Shown: positions 27,663 to 36,326 of the stretch, piece by piece
How the letters are laid out: each line of letters starts with the position of its first letter
How positions within the stretch are numbered: the stretch's first letter is position 1
Source of the DNA: Caballeronia arationis
Lineage (GTDB): Bacteria; Pseudomonadota; Gammaproteobacteria; Burkholderiales; Burkholderiaceae
Assembly: GCF_001544975.2 (NCBI RefSeq)
Contig: NZ_FCOG02000001.1
Coordinates: 1 to 64,000, forward strand
DNA: 64,000 bases
Direction: 5' to 3'
Notes under the pieces: generated by a model
Databases searched by the model: none
What the model saw: only the letters and a program-made list of their open reading frames with translations
Told to the model about the DNA's origin: nothing
Position numbers and translations under genes: made by a program

Positions 27663-28049
27663 TCACGCGATCAGCGTTTCGAGTTCGGAGAAGGAAACCG
27701 GCTTGACGAGGTGATGGTCGAAGCCGGCATCGAGCGAGCGCTGCCGGTCCGCACCGCCGCCGAAGCCGGTCAGCGCGATCAGAAGCGCGTCGCGCGTCGA
27801 GTCGCGCTGACGCAGTTCGCGCGCGAGCGTGAAGCCGTCCATGTCCGGCAGCGCGATGTCGAGAATGACCACTTGCGGCCTGAATCCATCGACGGTGGCG
27901 AGCGCGCTCGCGCCGTCGTATGCCATGCGCACTTCGTGGCCGAGCGTTTCGATCAGCATCGACAACGCTTCCGCCGCATCGACGCTGTCATCGACGACGA
28001 GCACGCGGCGCGCAAGCGCCGTGCGATCGTCCGCGCCGGTCGTGTCCAT
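27663..28049 (-). CDS. Single-domain response regulator receiver
   Basis: A 128-residue lone receiver. The acidic pair is VVDDSVDAAEAL, the predicted phospho-acceptor is D64 in VILDIALPDMDG, and the conserved lysine lies in HHLVKPVSFSEL. I start it at ATG 28049 with GGGGAA upstream; a TTG at 28070 is a weaker alternative. The LTGFGGGADRQRSLDAGFD stretch resembles receivers of hybrid kinases. It has no adjacent kinase and is similar in sequence to the lone receiver at 17381. Confidence 0.85.
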   Translation of the reverse strand: MDTTGADDRTALARRVLVVDDSVDAAEALSMLIETLGHEVRMAYDGASALATVDGFRPQVVILDIALPDMDGFTLARELRQRDSTRDALLIALTGFGGGADRQRSLDAGFDHHLVKPVSFSELETLIA

Positions 28050-28308
28050 GTCGTTCCCCGTGGTCTGCAAGATGGGCGCGCCCCGAATCGACGCGTTTTT
28101 GAGATAAGTCCGGCCGACTGTAGCACAGGCGTTCGGGCCGAGTAAATTCGCCAGACCGCGCAGTTCTGTCGACTTGCGGACCGGCCGCCCGTGGTCGAAA
28201 CCGCGTCGTGACGCGCCGAAAAATGGATGCGCAAACCTTGCGTGGCCCGCCTCTGCTATGGTGAAACTTCAGGCCGCAGCGCGCGGCCGCCTTCCCGCGT
28301 GACGCACC

Positions 28309-28926
28309 ATGTTCGACCTCTTCGACGACATCCCCAAGCCCGACATCGACTGGCTGCCGGACTGGCTCCCCGCCGACATCGCGTCAGACCTGATGGCGGC
28401 GCTGATCGACGAAGTCCGCTGGCAGCAGGACACGATGACCACGCCCGGCGGCCGCGTGCCGCTGCCACGCCTGACCGCATGGCAGGGCGAGCCGGATGCC
28501 GTCTATGTCTACTCGGGAATTCGCAACGTGCCGCAGCCGTGGACGCCCGCCGTCGCGGAATTGCGCGAGCGTGCCGAGGAGGCGTCGAAGACGCGCTTCA
28601 ACAGCGTGCTGCTCAACCGCTACCGCACCGGCCAGGACAGCATGGGCTGGCATGCCGACAAGGAGCGCGAACTCGGACCGGAGCCGGTGATCGCATCGGT
28701 GAGCCTCGGCACGACGCGCACGTTCGAGTTCCGCCACGCGCGCACGCATACGACGCACACGCTGTCGCTCGCGCACGGCAGCCTGCTCGTGATGCGCGGA
28801 CGCACGCAGCAGGAATGGGTGCATCGCGTGCCGAAGGAGCCTGCCGCGCGCGGCGAGCGCATCAACCTCACCTTTCGGTGGGTCGATGCCGCGGCCGCGC
28901 CGAAAGGCAAGACGCGTCGCGCCTGA
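28309..28926 (+). CDS. alkB: AlkB-like 2-oxoglutarate/iron(II) dioxygenase
   Basis: A 205-residue dioxygenase that repairs alkylated DNA bases by oxidative demethylation, as known for AlkB. Iron ligands are H115 and D117 in MGWHADKE and H172 in EWVHRVPK; the 2-oxoglutarate arginines lie in RINLTFRWV. The protein is of AlkB2/3-like short form and has NSVLLNRYRTGQDSMGWHAD, typical of bacterial AlkB. The gene stands alone and converges on the RidA gene with a four-base gap. Confidence 0.92.
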   Translation: MFDLFDDIPKPDIDWLPDWLPADIASDLMAALIDEVRWQQDTMTTPGGRVPLPRLTAWQGEPDAVYVYSGIRNVPQPWTPAVAELRERAEEASKTRFNSVLLNRYRTGQDSMGWHADKERELGPEPVIASVSLGTTRTFEFRHARTHTTHTLSLAHGSLLVMRGRTQQEWVHRVPKEPAARGERINLTFRWVDAAAAPKGKTRRA

Positions 28927-28930
28927 GCAT

Positions 28931-29326
28931 TTACGGCCGCTTTGCGACGAAGTCGATCTCGACGAGCGCATCCCGCGCGAGTCCGGTCACGCCGATGCAG
29001 GTGCGCGCCGGCAACGGCTTCGGCAGGAAATACGACTTGTAGACGGCGTTCATCGCGCCGTAGTCGCGCTTGAACTCGGTGAGGAAGATGCGCACGCTGA
29101 CCACGTGGTCGAGCGTGAGACCGAGTCCGCCGAGCACGAGAATCAGGTTGTCCATCACGCGGTGCGTCTGCGCGGCGACGCCTTCCGGCAGTGGAGCGTT
29201 GTCGTCGGCGGGATCGGTCGGCATCTGGCCGGTCAGGAACACCCAGCCGTCGGCTTCCGCGGCGTGAGAGAACGGACCGACCGGCGTCGGCGCGGCGTCG
29301 ACCATCGTGAATTTGGGCAGGCTCAA
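28931..29326 (-). CDS. RidA (YjgF/YER057c/UK114) family protein
   Basis: A 131-residue RidA-family protein. Members hydrolyse reactive enamine/imine intermediates from PLP enzymes. Family patterns are GPFSHAAEADGWVFLTGQMP and VVSVRIFLTEFKRDYGAMN, with PARTCIGVTGLARDALVEID near the end. R108 (in PARTC) is the family's conserved arginine. It begins at TTG 29326 with CAGGAG six bases upstream. It sits beside acdS, a PLP enzyme that makes 2-oxobutyrate and ammonia, a plausible partner though not proven. Confidence 0.9.
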   Translation of the reverse strand: MSLPKFTMVDAAPTPVGPFSHAAEADGWVFLTGQMPTDPADDNAPLPEGVAAQTHRVMDNLILVLGGLGLTLDHVVSVRIFLTEFKRDYGAMNAVYKSYFLPKPLPARTCIGVTGLARDALVEIDFVAKRP

Positions 29327-29447
29327 GTCGGCTCCTGTGTGTCGACCAGAGATAGCGCTTCAACGCTTACTCCGGTCCCATGCAGCGTGATCGCTGCGCT
29401 GACAATGAAAAGCTGTCACGTTATCGCGCCAAAATGCGCGCTTCCTC

Positions 29448-30461
29448 TTACGCGAATGCCTTGTGATAGGCGTTGAGCGCAGGCGCGCCCCCCAGATGCA
29501 CATACAGCACGTTTGCGCCGAGGGCGAACTCACCCGCCTTCGCCATCGCGATCAGGCCGGCCATCGATTTGCCCTCGTACACCGGATCATTCAGCATCGC
29601 TTCGAGTCGCGCGGCCGTGCGGATCGCATCGATCGTCTGCTCGTCCGGCAAACCATAATCCGGACCGGCGAAACGCGGATCGATGATCACGTCGGCGTCG
29701 TCGATCGGCTTGTCGATGCCGATCAGTTCCGCCGTCTGCCGCGCGATCTTCGTGACGGCGCGGCGGGTCATCGCCTCGTCGCACGCGGTATCGATGCCGA
29801 TCAGCCGGCGGGGCCGCTCCTGCGCCTTGAAACCGGCGACCATGCCGCCCTGCGTCGAACCAGTGCAGGTCGCGGTGATGACGGTGTCGAAGAACACGCC
29901 TATGTCCTTTTCCTGGCGTTCGAGTTCATCGGCGAAATTCGCGTAGCCGAGGCCGCCGAGCGGATGATCCGACGCGCCCGCCGGAATCGCATACGGCTTG
30001 CCGCCGTCGCGGCGCACCTGTTCGAGCGCGCGCTCCCAGGTTTTTTTCACTTCGGTCGAATAGCCTTCGCCCTCCAGCAGCGTTTCGGCGCCCATCAGGC
30101 GCGACAGCAGGATGTTGCCGACCTTGTCGTACACCGGGTCCTCCCAGTGCGTCCACTCCTCTTGCACGAGCCGGCAGCGCATGCCGAGCACCGCGGCGAC
30201 GGCCGCGACCTGCCGCGTGTGGTTCGACTGGATGTTGCCGATCGAGACGAGCGTGTCGGCACCCTGCTTCACGGCGTCGGCGGCGAGCCATTCGAGCTTG
30301 CGGATCTTGTTGCCGCCGAACGCAAGCCCCGACGAGACATCGTCGCGCTTCGCCCACACTGAAACGCCGAGCGCCTTCGACAGCCGCTCCAGCTTGTGGA
30401 TCGGCGAGGGAAAGAAGCCGAGCGTGACGCGGCCGAAGCGCTTTTCGAGATCGAGTGCCAT
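29448..30461 (-). CDS. acdS: 1-aminocyclopropane-1-carboxylate deaminase
   Basis: A 337-residue PLP enzyme that splits ACC into 2-oxobutyrate and ammonia, lowering plant ethylene. The PLP lysine is K52 (GGNKIRKL). The residues that separate true ACC deaminases from D-cysteine desulfhydrases are present: Y295, E296 (VYEGKSMAG) and L323 (VHLGGAPAL), one higher than the usual literature numbering. It is divergent from an Lrp-type gene (acdR) across 166 bp, the standard acd layout. The trait suggests a plant-associated lifestyle. Confidence 0.97.
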   Translation of the reverse strand: MALDLEKRFGRVTLGFFPSPIHKLERLSKALGVSVWAKRDDVSSGLAFGGNKIRKLEWLAADAVKQGADTLVSIGNIQSNHTRQVAAVAAVLGMRCRLVQEEWTHWEDPVYDKVGNILLSRLMGAETLLEGEGYSTEVKKTWERALEQVRRDGGKPYAIPAGASDHPLGGLGYANFADELERQEKDIGVFFDTVITATCTGSTQGGMVAGFKAQERPRRLIGIDTACDEAMTRRAVTKIARQTAELIGIDKPIDDADVIIDPRFAGPDYGLPDEQTIDAIRTAARLEAMLNDPVYEGKSMAGLIAMAKAGEFALGANVLYVHLGGAPALNAYHKAFA

Positions 30462-30627
30462 GAATGAGGTTCCTGTTGGAAGGCGACGAAAGGAGATTTC
30501 ATTCTAGAAATTTGCTCGCTGAATGTGCTTTGTTCAAAAACCTTGTTTGACGTAGTATTTTCAAATCTGATGCGCCTTTCGAATTATCATTCTGAAACAG
30601 ACGCTCATAGCAAAACAATCTTCACCC

Positions 30628-31101
30628 ATGCCCGATCAGGACACTCCGCTCGATCCGACCGATCGCAAGATCCTCCGCGCCCTCCAGAATGACGGCCGCC
30701 TCAGCAATGCCGAGCTGGCGAAACTCGTCGGGCTGAGCGCGGCCGCGTGCTGGAACCGCACGAAGCGCCTGTTCGACCTGCGCGTGATCCAGGGCGTGCA
30801 CGCGCGCATCGATCCGGCGGCCGTTCAGCGACCGGTGCTGGTGCTGGTCGGCGTGGTGCTCGACCGCTCCACGCAGGAAAGCTTCGCGCTGTTCGAAAGC
30901 GCCGCGCGCGAACTGCCGCAGGTGCTCGAATGCGTGCTGGTCGCGGGCGACGTCGATTACTTCCTGAAGGTGCGCGTGCGCGATCTGGCCGCGTTCAACG
31001 TCTTTCACAGCGAAAAAATCCTCGGCCTGCCCAACGTCCGGCAGGTGCGCACCTTCTTCGTGATGAACGAGGTCAAACTCGACGGACAATTGCTGTTCTG
31101 A
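30628..31101 (+). CDS. acdR: Lrp-family regulator of acdS
   Basis: A 157-residue Lrp/AsnC protein, divergent from acdS. The winged helix covers residues 8-60 (LDPTDRKILRALQNDGRLSN, then SAAACWNRTKRLFDLRVIQG) and the RAM domain follows. AcdR is known to activate acdS in Pseudomonas and Burkholderia, with ACC or leucine as signals. The 166-bp gap between the two genes has TTCATTCTAGAAAT and several AT-rich patches that could form an Lrp-type site. Confidence 0.9.
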   Translation: MPDQDTPLDPTDRKILRALQNDGRLSNAELAKLVGLSAAACWNRTKRLFDLRVIQGVHARIDPAAVQRPVLVLVGVVLDRSTQESFALFESAARELPQVLECVLVAGDVDYFLKVRVRDLAAFNVFHSEKILGLPNVRQVRTFFVMNEVKLDGQLLF

Positions 31102-31138
31102 GCGACCGAACCGCGCCCCGACAAAACCGGAATCCGCC

Positions 31139-31636
31139 ATGCTCCCTTTTCCCGTCCTGATGGAAGTCGTGATCCGCATGCTCGTGGCGGTGGCGATCGG
31201 CTGCATCGTCGGCATCGACCGCGACCTGCACGGCAAGCCGACCGGCATGAAGACGCTCGGACTCGTCTCGCTCGGCGCGTGTCTCGCGACGATGTCGGCG
31301 CTGGGTTTCGCGATGGGCGCGCCTTCCCCGAACGCCGACGTGTCGCGCGTCGTGCAGGGGATCGTCACCGGCATCGGCTTTCTCGGCGCGGGCGTGATCA
31401 TCCAGAATCCGGACCAGAACCGCGTGCGCGGACTCACCACGGCGGCGTCGATCTGGGTGACGGCGGCGGTCGGGATCGTGTGCGGCCTCGGGCTCTGGAG
31501 CGTGGCACTCGCCGCGACCGCGATCCTGATCGTGCTGATGACCGCCGGTCGCGTGATCGAGAAATCGCTGCATCGGCAGTGGCTGCAAAAGCCGCCCGCC
31601 GAGCGCGAGGCACGAAGCCTCCCCGACGACGACTGA
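31139..31636 (+). CDS. MgtC/SapB-family membrane protein
   Basis: A 165-residue inner-membrane protein with four or five helices. The family core is LVAVAIGCIVGIDRDLHGKP and KTLGLVSLGACLATMSALGF, then GFLGAGVIIQNPDQNRVRGL. MgtC proteins aid survival in low magnesium and in macrophages by acting on the F-ATPase, but the short SapB-like form without the C-terminal cytosolic domain is less well understood. It follows acdR by 37 bp on the same strand, so it may be read through. Confidence 0.9.
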   Translation: MLPFPVLMEVVIRMLVAVAIGCIVGIDRDLHGKPTGMKTLGLVSLGACLATMSALGFAMGAPSPNADVSRVVQGIVTGIGFLGAGVIIQNPDQNRVRGLTTAASIWVTAAVGIVCGLGLWSVALAATAILIVLMTAGRVIEKSLHRQWLQKPPAEREARSLPDDD

Positions 31637-31657
31637 CCACTCCGCCTGAGGCGGAAC

Positions 31658-32752
31658 CTAGAACCGATACCCGACGCCCGCGAGAATCACGTCAGCGTCG
31701 CGGTTGTAGCGCGTGACGATGCGGTTCCAGGTGACGCGTGTCGTCCAGTGCTGGCCGAGCCGGTAAGACGCCGACATCGAGACGATGCCGGCAAAGCGGT
31801 CATCGGTGTCGTTGTCGCCGGTGACGTCGGTGTTCGAGCGCTGCCTGATCGCGAAATACACGCCCGCGCCGAGGCCCAGCGTGAGGCGATCCTCGAAGAA
31901 GGCGCGAGTCGCCCACAACTGCGTCGTGAGGCCGTCGCGGCGCACGAGATCGGTGTTGCCCTCGTGCAGGTAGCCGATCGTCCAGTCGAGGTATTTCGCG
32001 AGGCCTCGACGATATTCGAGCGCCGCTGCGAGCGACGTCTGCGATTCGTTGCTGTTGACGACCGTCTGGCCGAGAAAGGCCGTCACTTCGTTGCCGGTCA
32101 CGCGCGTTGCGCGGCTCGGCGCCCAGTCGCGCGGACCGGGCACGTCCGGCGCGTCGAGCTGGTACGCGATGCCGATCAGCGCGGCGCTGGTGTTCGGCCC
32201 GTGCTGCACCTGCACGCGGTTCAACTGCAGTTGCGCAATCCAGCGATTCGCAAAGTAGTACTGCGCGCGAAGGCTGTACACGACGCCCCAGCCGTGCAGA
32301 TCGGAGTAGCTGCCGTCGTCCTGATCGGTCGATGTATCGAAATAGCGGTACGGTCCAATGCCCGCCGAGAGCACCAGGCGCCGGTTGGCGAGCGGCAGGC
32401 GCGCCCAGCCCTGGATCAGCTGGCCATCGCGATGGTGGCCGGTGACATGGCCCTCGTTGAGCCAGGTAAAGCTCGCGGAGAAGTATTCGCCGAGTCCTTC
32501 CTCGTACGAGGCGGCCCAGGAATACGTGTGCTCGCCGATGCTGCGCTCCACGCCCCCGAGCAGCGAAATCTCCTGCGCGTGAAGCGCACTGGAGGCGGTC
32601 AGAAGAATCGCGCCGAGCGCCATGCAGAAGCGCCTGCTATTTCGCCTGACATGGGTGAAGTACGAAGACGTCGAAGTGACGTCGGGCGACGTCAGGTCTC
32701 GACATGGAAGACTCTTTGAAGCCGGCTGGTCCGAACCGATCATCGTGGTCAT
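31658..32752 (-). CDS. Predicted outer-membrane beta-barrel protein
   Basis: A 364-residue protein (from ATG 32752) with a signal-like segment around residues 44-57 (MALGAILLTASSALHA), so ATG 32623 may be the true start and would give about 321 residues. The mature part has alternating hydrophobic strands such as LRAQYYFANRWIAQLQLNRV and ends in GVGYRF, the C-terminal aromatic signature for BamA insertion. Function unknown; no porin or deacylase motif is certain. It follows the diguanylate cyclase gene by about 110 bp. Confidence 0.7.
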   Translation of the reverse strand: MTTMIGSDQPASKSLPCRDLTSPDVTSTSSYFTHVRRNSRRFCMALGAILLTASSALHAQEISLLGGVERSIGEHTYSWAASYEEGLGEYFSASFTWLNEGHVTGHHRDGQLIQGWARLPLANRRLVLSAGIGPYRYFDTSTDQDDGSYSDLHGWGVVYSLRAQYYFANRWIAQLQLNRVQVQHGPNTSAALIGIAYQLDAPDVPGPRDWAPSRATRVTGNEVTAFLGQTVVNSNESQTSLAAALEYRRGLAKYLDWTIGYLHEGNTDLVRRDGLTTQLWATRAFFEDRLTLGLGAGVYFAIRQRSNTDVTGDNDTDDRFAGIVSMSASYRLGQHWTTRVTWNRIVTRYNRDADVILAGVGYRF

Positions 32753-32859
32753 CTCGAATTGTTCGAGACCCGATCGTAGCAGCGTTATCGGGTTCGTACC
32801 GGAACGAATCGTGGACACGAGGCTTCCGGAGTCGGCGCGTGCGCGTCCCGCCCCGGCTT

Positions 32860-34029
32860 TCACGCGGCGACGCTCGCCACCTCCGATTCGACCCGGTTTC
32901 GCCCCCCGACCTTCGCCGCATAGAGCCGCGCGTCTGCGCGCGCGAGCAGCGTCGCGAGCGACTCCGAGCCGTCCCGGCAGGCGATCCCCGCGCTGAACGT
33001 GTAGCGCAGCATCACCCCCGGCAGCGGGCAGGGCGTGCTTTCGACCGTCTGCCGCAGCATTTCGACGAGCGCCGCGAACTCCCCGCGATTTCGCGCGGCG
33101 CGGATCAGGCAGAACTCTTCGCCGCCGATCCGGCCGAACCCCGCCTCGCCGATGCGCGCCGCCACGAGCCCGGCAAAGTGGCGCAACACTTCGTCGCCTG
33201 CGGCGTGACCGTAGCGGTCGTTCACGCTCTTGAAGTGATCGATATCGACGACAGCGACGTATTCACGCGTGCCGTCCTGCGCCGGGCGCGCGAGCCGGGC
33301 GGCGGCGAGTTCCAGAAACGCCTTGCGCGAGAGCGTGCCGGTCAGGTCGTCGAAACGGGCGAGCCTTTCGAGACGCTGCGCGAGCCGGTCGTGCGCCATC
33401 ATTACGAGACCGATCGACAGCGACGGCAAAACGAGGATGCCGAGCGCGAGAAACGCGATCTGCATCGCCCCGGGCTGGAGGAGCGCCGTCTGCGAGGGCG
33501 GCGCGACCACGTAGATCAAGCCGCGCACGAGATGCCCGATACCGCCGAGCCCCGCCGCGCCCGCTGCAAAGAAGTAGTTGTAGCGCGGACGCTCGCGCGG
33601 CCGGGAGATCAGCACGCGCGCCATGATGGCGAGATCGCAGGCCGCATGAAACGCCGAGACGATCACCACCCGCACGTTTACATCGGGCGCCTTGTATGTG
33701 AAATACGCGATGCCCGCGAGCACCGCGAGCCATGCGAACCAGCCGACGTTCGAGCGCGCCTGCCGCGCCCCGGAATCGAAGAACTGGTTGCAGCCTTCGA
33801 AGATCAGGAGGACGGTCGCGGCGAGCAACTGGTTTGCCAGCAGGATGCCGAACACCGGCGGCAACGCGCCCTGCATCGCGAACAGCACGATCGAGAACAG
33901 CGCCAGCATATTGGCGCAGATCCAGCGCGGCACGCCGGCTATCGCGTTCGGCAGAAGCGAGATCAGCACCAGAATCGAGAGAATGCTCGACAGCGCGGTG
34001 ACGACGAGGATGCTGACAGGACTGAACAT
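32860..34029 (-). CDS. Membrane-bound diguanylate cyclase (GGDEF)
   Basis: A 389-residue inner-membrane protein. Residues 1-215 hold six or seven predicted helices; the GGDEF domain covers about 225-385. The active site is GGEEF at 302-306, with IDHFKSVNDRYGHAAGDEVL before it, so cyclic di-GMP synthesis from two GTP is expected. The usual RxxD inhibitory site five residues before GGEEF is absent (it reads IGEA), so product feedback may be lacking. The membrane signal is unknown. Confidence 0.9.
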   Translation of the reverse strand: MFSPVSILVVTALSSILSILVLISLLPNAIAGVPRWICANMLALFSIVLFAMQGALPPVFGILLANQLLAATVLLIFEGCNQFFDSGARQARSNVGWFAWLAVLAGIAYFTYKAPDVNVRVVIVSAFHAACDLAIMARVLISRPRERPRYNYFFAAGAAGLGGIGHLVRGLIYVVAPPSQTALLQPGAMQIAFLALGILVLPSLSIGLVMMAHDRLAQRLERLARFDDLTGTLSRKAFLELAAARLARPAQDGTREYVAVVDIDHFKSVNDRYGHAAGDEVLRHFAGLVAARIGEAGFGRIGGEEFCLIRAARNRGEFAALVEMLRQTVESTPCPLPGVMLRYTFSAGIACRDGSESLATLLARADARLYAAKVGGRNRVESEVASVAA

Positions 34030-34173
34030 CGTTACAGGTTAGTGGATTCGGCCCTTGCGACCGTCTTGTGAGCGACGCTTTCCGGCGTCGGTCAGCGCGA
34101 GCGTCGTGCAGACACTCTCATCGGAATATCGGCAATTGCGGCGCAAACTTGATCGCGCGAGCCGCGCCACGCC

Positions 34174-34214
34174 CAAATGCAAACGGCGGCGAGGCCGTCA
34201 GGCTCCGCCGCCGT
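34174..34214 (-). terminator. Hairpin after the small exported gene, with TTTGCATTTG tail
   Basis: Stem ACGGCGGC (34183-34190) with GCCGCCGT (34207-34214). On the minus strand it is followed by TTTGCATTTG. The same 14-base tail occurs after glmS at 40313. Confidence 0.55.
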
Positions 34215-34243
34215 GTCTGTCTGCCGTCGATACTCTGCCGGCC

Positions 34244-34531
34244 TCAATTCCAGCCGTGACGTTCGCGCCAGCGCTCCTCGCGACGTTCTTCGTGACGCCA
34301 GTGACGTTCGCGCCATTCGCGACGCTCGCGCCACTCACGGTCACGCCCGTCGTCATAACCGCCGTAGCCGTAGGCCACCGCGACGGGCGGCGGCGCGACA
34401 TACACCGGCTGCGGCGCCGCATAGTAGCCCGGCACGCCGATGCCGACCGCCACATCCACATGCGCCGACGCCACCGTCGACGCCGCCAGCACCGTCACGC
34501 CCAGAACCGCCCCGAGGATTTTCTTGTTCAT
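34244..34531 (-). CDS. Small exported PXPV-type repeat protein
   Basis: A 95-residue protein starting at ATG 34531 with AAGGAG upstream. A signal peptide (NKKILGAVLGVTVLAASTVA) precedes GYYAAPQPVYVAPPPVAVAY, a PXPV-like proline-rich segment, and the tail is very rich in R, E, W and H (EWRERREWRERHWRHEERRE). Such proteins are common in Burkholderiales and of unknown function; the charged tail could bind nucleic acid, metal or a membrane surface. Confidence 0.7.
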   Translation of the reverse strand: MNKKILGAVLGVTVLAASTVASAHVDVAVGIGVPGYYAAPQPVYVAPPPVAVAYGYGGYDDGRDREWRERREWRERHWRHEERREERWRERHGWN

Positions 34532-34654
34532 CTCGCTTCTCCTTGCACCGAGTGCAATGTGTGACCACGAGCGCAGTCTAGGGGGCGAGTCCGGACACAG
34601 GTGCAACAGGAATGGCAGAAAGGTAACTCGTCGTAACCGGGCTTTGCCGCGGCT

Positions 34655-35077
34655 TCAGCGCACGCGCTGCCCTTTGTCATTGATGACGACTTCGCCGTCT
34701 TCCTTCGCAAACGGTCCTTGCTGCGCCGACGGCAGGATGTCCAGCACCTGTTCCGAGGGCCGGCACAGTCTCACGCCAAGCGGCGTCTCGACGAACGGCC
34801 GGTTGATCAGGATCGGATGAGCGAGCATCGCGTCGATCAACTGGTCGTCGGTGAGCGCGGAATCTGCCAGGCCGAGTTCGGCGTAGGGCGTGCCTTTCTC
34901 GCGCAGCGCGTCGCGCACCGAGAGGCCCGCGCGCGCGATCAGCGCAGTGAGCGTTGCACGATCCGGCGGCGCAGTCAGATATTCGATGACCTGCGGCTCG
35001 ATGCCGGCATTGCGGATCAGCGCGAGCGTGTTGCGCGACGTGCCGCATTGAGGGTTGTGGTAGATCGTGACGGTCAT
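34655..35077 (-). CDS. arsC: Arsenate reductase, glutaredoxin-dependent (ArsC/Spx type)
   Basis: A 140-residue ArsC-family protein. The catalytic cysteine is C11 in YHNPQCGTSRNTL, and the substrate arginine region is LINRPFVETPLGVRLCRPSE. It reduces arsenate to arsenite with glutathione and glutaredoxin. It starts at ATG 35077 with GAAGGA upstream. No arsB, arsR or acr3 lies nearby, so it is an orphan and may have a broader redox role. Confidence 0.92.
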   Translation of the reverse strand: MTVTIYHNPQCGTSRNTLALIRNAGIEPQVIEYLTAPPDRATLTALIARAGLSVRDALREKGTPYAELGLADSALTDDQLIDAMLAHPILINRPFVETPLGVRLCRPSEQVLDILPSAQQGPFAKEDGEVVINDKGQRVR

Positions 35078-35589
35078 GATGTCTTCCTTCGGGTTTCGAG
35101 CCTGCATGAAGGCCCTGTCAGTCGACATTCTAGTGCCGTCACGGCGGACCGTCGAAGCGCACGAGCATGCCGCAACCGGTGTCGAAAGATGTCCGGCTAT
35201 CGGCGGCAACATGGCAGGACTGTCATCTCGGACGCCACATCGAAAGCCAGCGCGGCTCGCCGCGAGAATGTGCTGTCAATTCCCCCATCCGCGCGCTATA
35301 ACGAAAATGCAGTGCGGTTCCCGACGCGTTCGGGGTCAGTCTCGGACCTGCGGGTCCCATCGCCGGTCAGATCGCCGGCGCACCGCGCTGCTCGCATCCG
35401 CAACTGCGTAATTTGCGTACCAGTCCAACTAGTTCGGCACGCCGGCCAAACCGGCGCAGAACCGACGCCAGCCGCTCTGCATGACCACGCCGTCCGAGGA
35501 TGCGGCACGCGCCTTGCGAACGGAAATCGGACCCGACATCGGTCACGTGCGGGTCTCAGTGATCAGCGCTTATAGATGAAGGAGTCGAT
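35078..35589. other. Intergenic region between arsC and a small exported gene
   Basis: This 512-bp stretch between divergent genes has no recognised gene or RNA; the short open frames are not gene-like. It presumably holds both promoters. The start of the small gene is marked by GAAGGAG at 35578-35584. Confidence 0.4.
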
Positions 35590-35874
35590 ATGAAATCACG
35601 TTTGGTATTGACGGCGGTCGTCGCATCTCTCGTCGCAGTAGGCGGCCTCGCCTCCGCCCAGGAAACGTACCGCACGGCGCAGCCGCCGATGCAGGGCGCC
35701 GACACGACCGGGCAATCGATGGCCCAGCCCGGCATGCAACAGGACGCGAACGCGCCCGGGCAGCCTGCCGACAGCAGCGCATATGGCGGCACGCCGTCGA
35801 CTCGCAGCGCGGCGGGCATGGTATCGAAGCCGTGCGTGCGCGGCCCGGGATGCGACATTTTCTTCGGCCAGTGA
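35590..35874 (+). CDS. Small exported protein of unknown function
   Basis: A 94-residue protein starting at ATG 35590 with GAAGGAG just upstream. The signal peptide is KSRLVLTAVVASLVAVGGLA with cleavage after ASA. The mature part is rich in Q, P, A and G (QPPMQGADTTGQSMAQPGMQ) and ends with two cysteines in KPCVRGPGCDIFFGQ. It ends at a very strong terminator. I know no function; the low-complexity middle suggests a flexible envelope protein. Confidence 0.7.
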   Translation: MKSRLVLTAVVASLVAVGGLASAQETYRTAQPPMQGADTTGQSMAQPGMQQDANAPGQPADSSAYGGTPSTRSAAGMVSKPCVRGPGCDIFFGQ

Positions 35875-35885
35875 AGTACGCAATC

Positions 35886-35930
35886 AGGAGAATCCGCGAG
35901 GAGCTTTCAAATTGGCGGATTCTCCTTTTC
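35886..35930 (+). terminator. Strong Rho-independent terminator
   Basis: Perfect 12-bp stem AGGAGAATCCGC (35886-35897) with GCGGATTCTCCT (35915-35926), followed by TTTTC. It ends the small exported gene. Confidence 0.9.
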
Positions 35931-35959
35931 GATTGTAAGAATCAACCTCCATCCACGAC

Positions 35960-36226
35960 ATGACACGCGACGAATTTCTCGCCGAACTCTCGCGCGAAGG
36001 CTTCCAGGAAATCGTGACCGTCACGCGCGAACCGAACCAGGCGATGGACATCCATGCGCATCCGTTCGAAGCCAAGGCGCTGATCATCGACGGCGATCTG
36101 ACGATCCGCGCAGGCGAATCGCAACGGAACTACCGGCCGGGCGACGTGTTTCACCTTCCAACCAACGCACCGCATTCGGAAAGCTACGGACCAGACGGCG
36201 TGACCTATCTGGTGGGCCGGAAGTGA
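35960..36226 (+). CDS. Small single-cupin protein
   Basis: An 88-residue cupin. The metal-binding motif is seen in DIHAHPFEAKALIIDGDLTI (histidines and a glutamate) and RPGDVFHLPTNAPHSESYGP. Small cupins like this bind a metal and may be enzymes or sensors. The start ATG 35960 lies 30 bp after the terminator and 100 bp before the RpiR gene. I cannot give a substrate. Confidence 0.8.
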   Translation: MTRDEFLAELSREGFQEIVTVTREPNQAMDIHAHPFEAKALIIDGDLTIRAGESQRNYRPGDVFHLPTNAPHSESYGPDGVTYLVGRK

Positions 36227-36293
36227 ATCTCCGCGGCGCCTTTGCGTTTGGCGCGATCAATCTGTCCTTGCCAACACTCCCGCCCGCTGCGTA

Positions 36294-36316
36294 ACATTTG
36301 TTGTCAAAACAAGTGT
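36294..36316. promoter_or_regulatory. Inverted repeat upstream of the RpiR gene, candidate operator
   Basis: ACATTTGTT (36294-36302) and AACAAGTGT (36308-36316) match at 8 of 9 positions with a 5-bp spacer, ten bases before the GTG start of the regulator. It shares ACAACA-type half-sites with the palindrome at 37277, so autoregulation is possible. Confidence 0.45.
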
Positions 36317-36326
36317 AGGCGGCACC

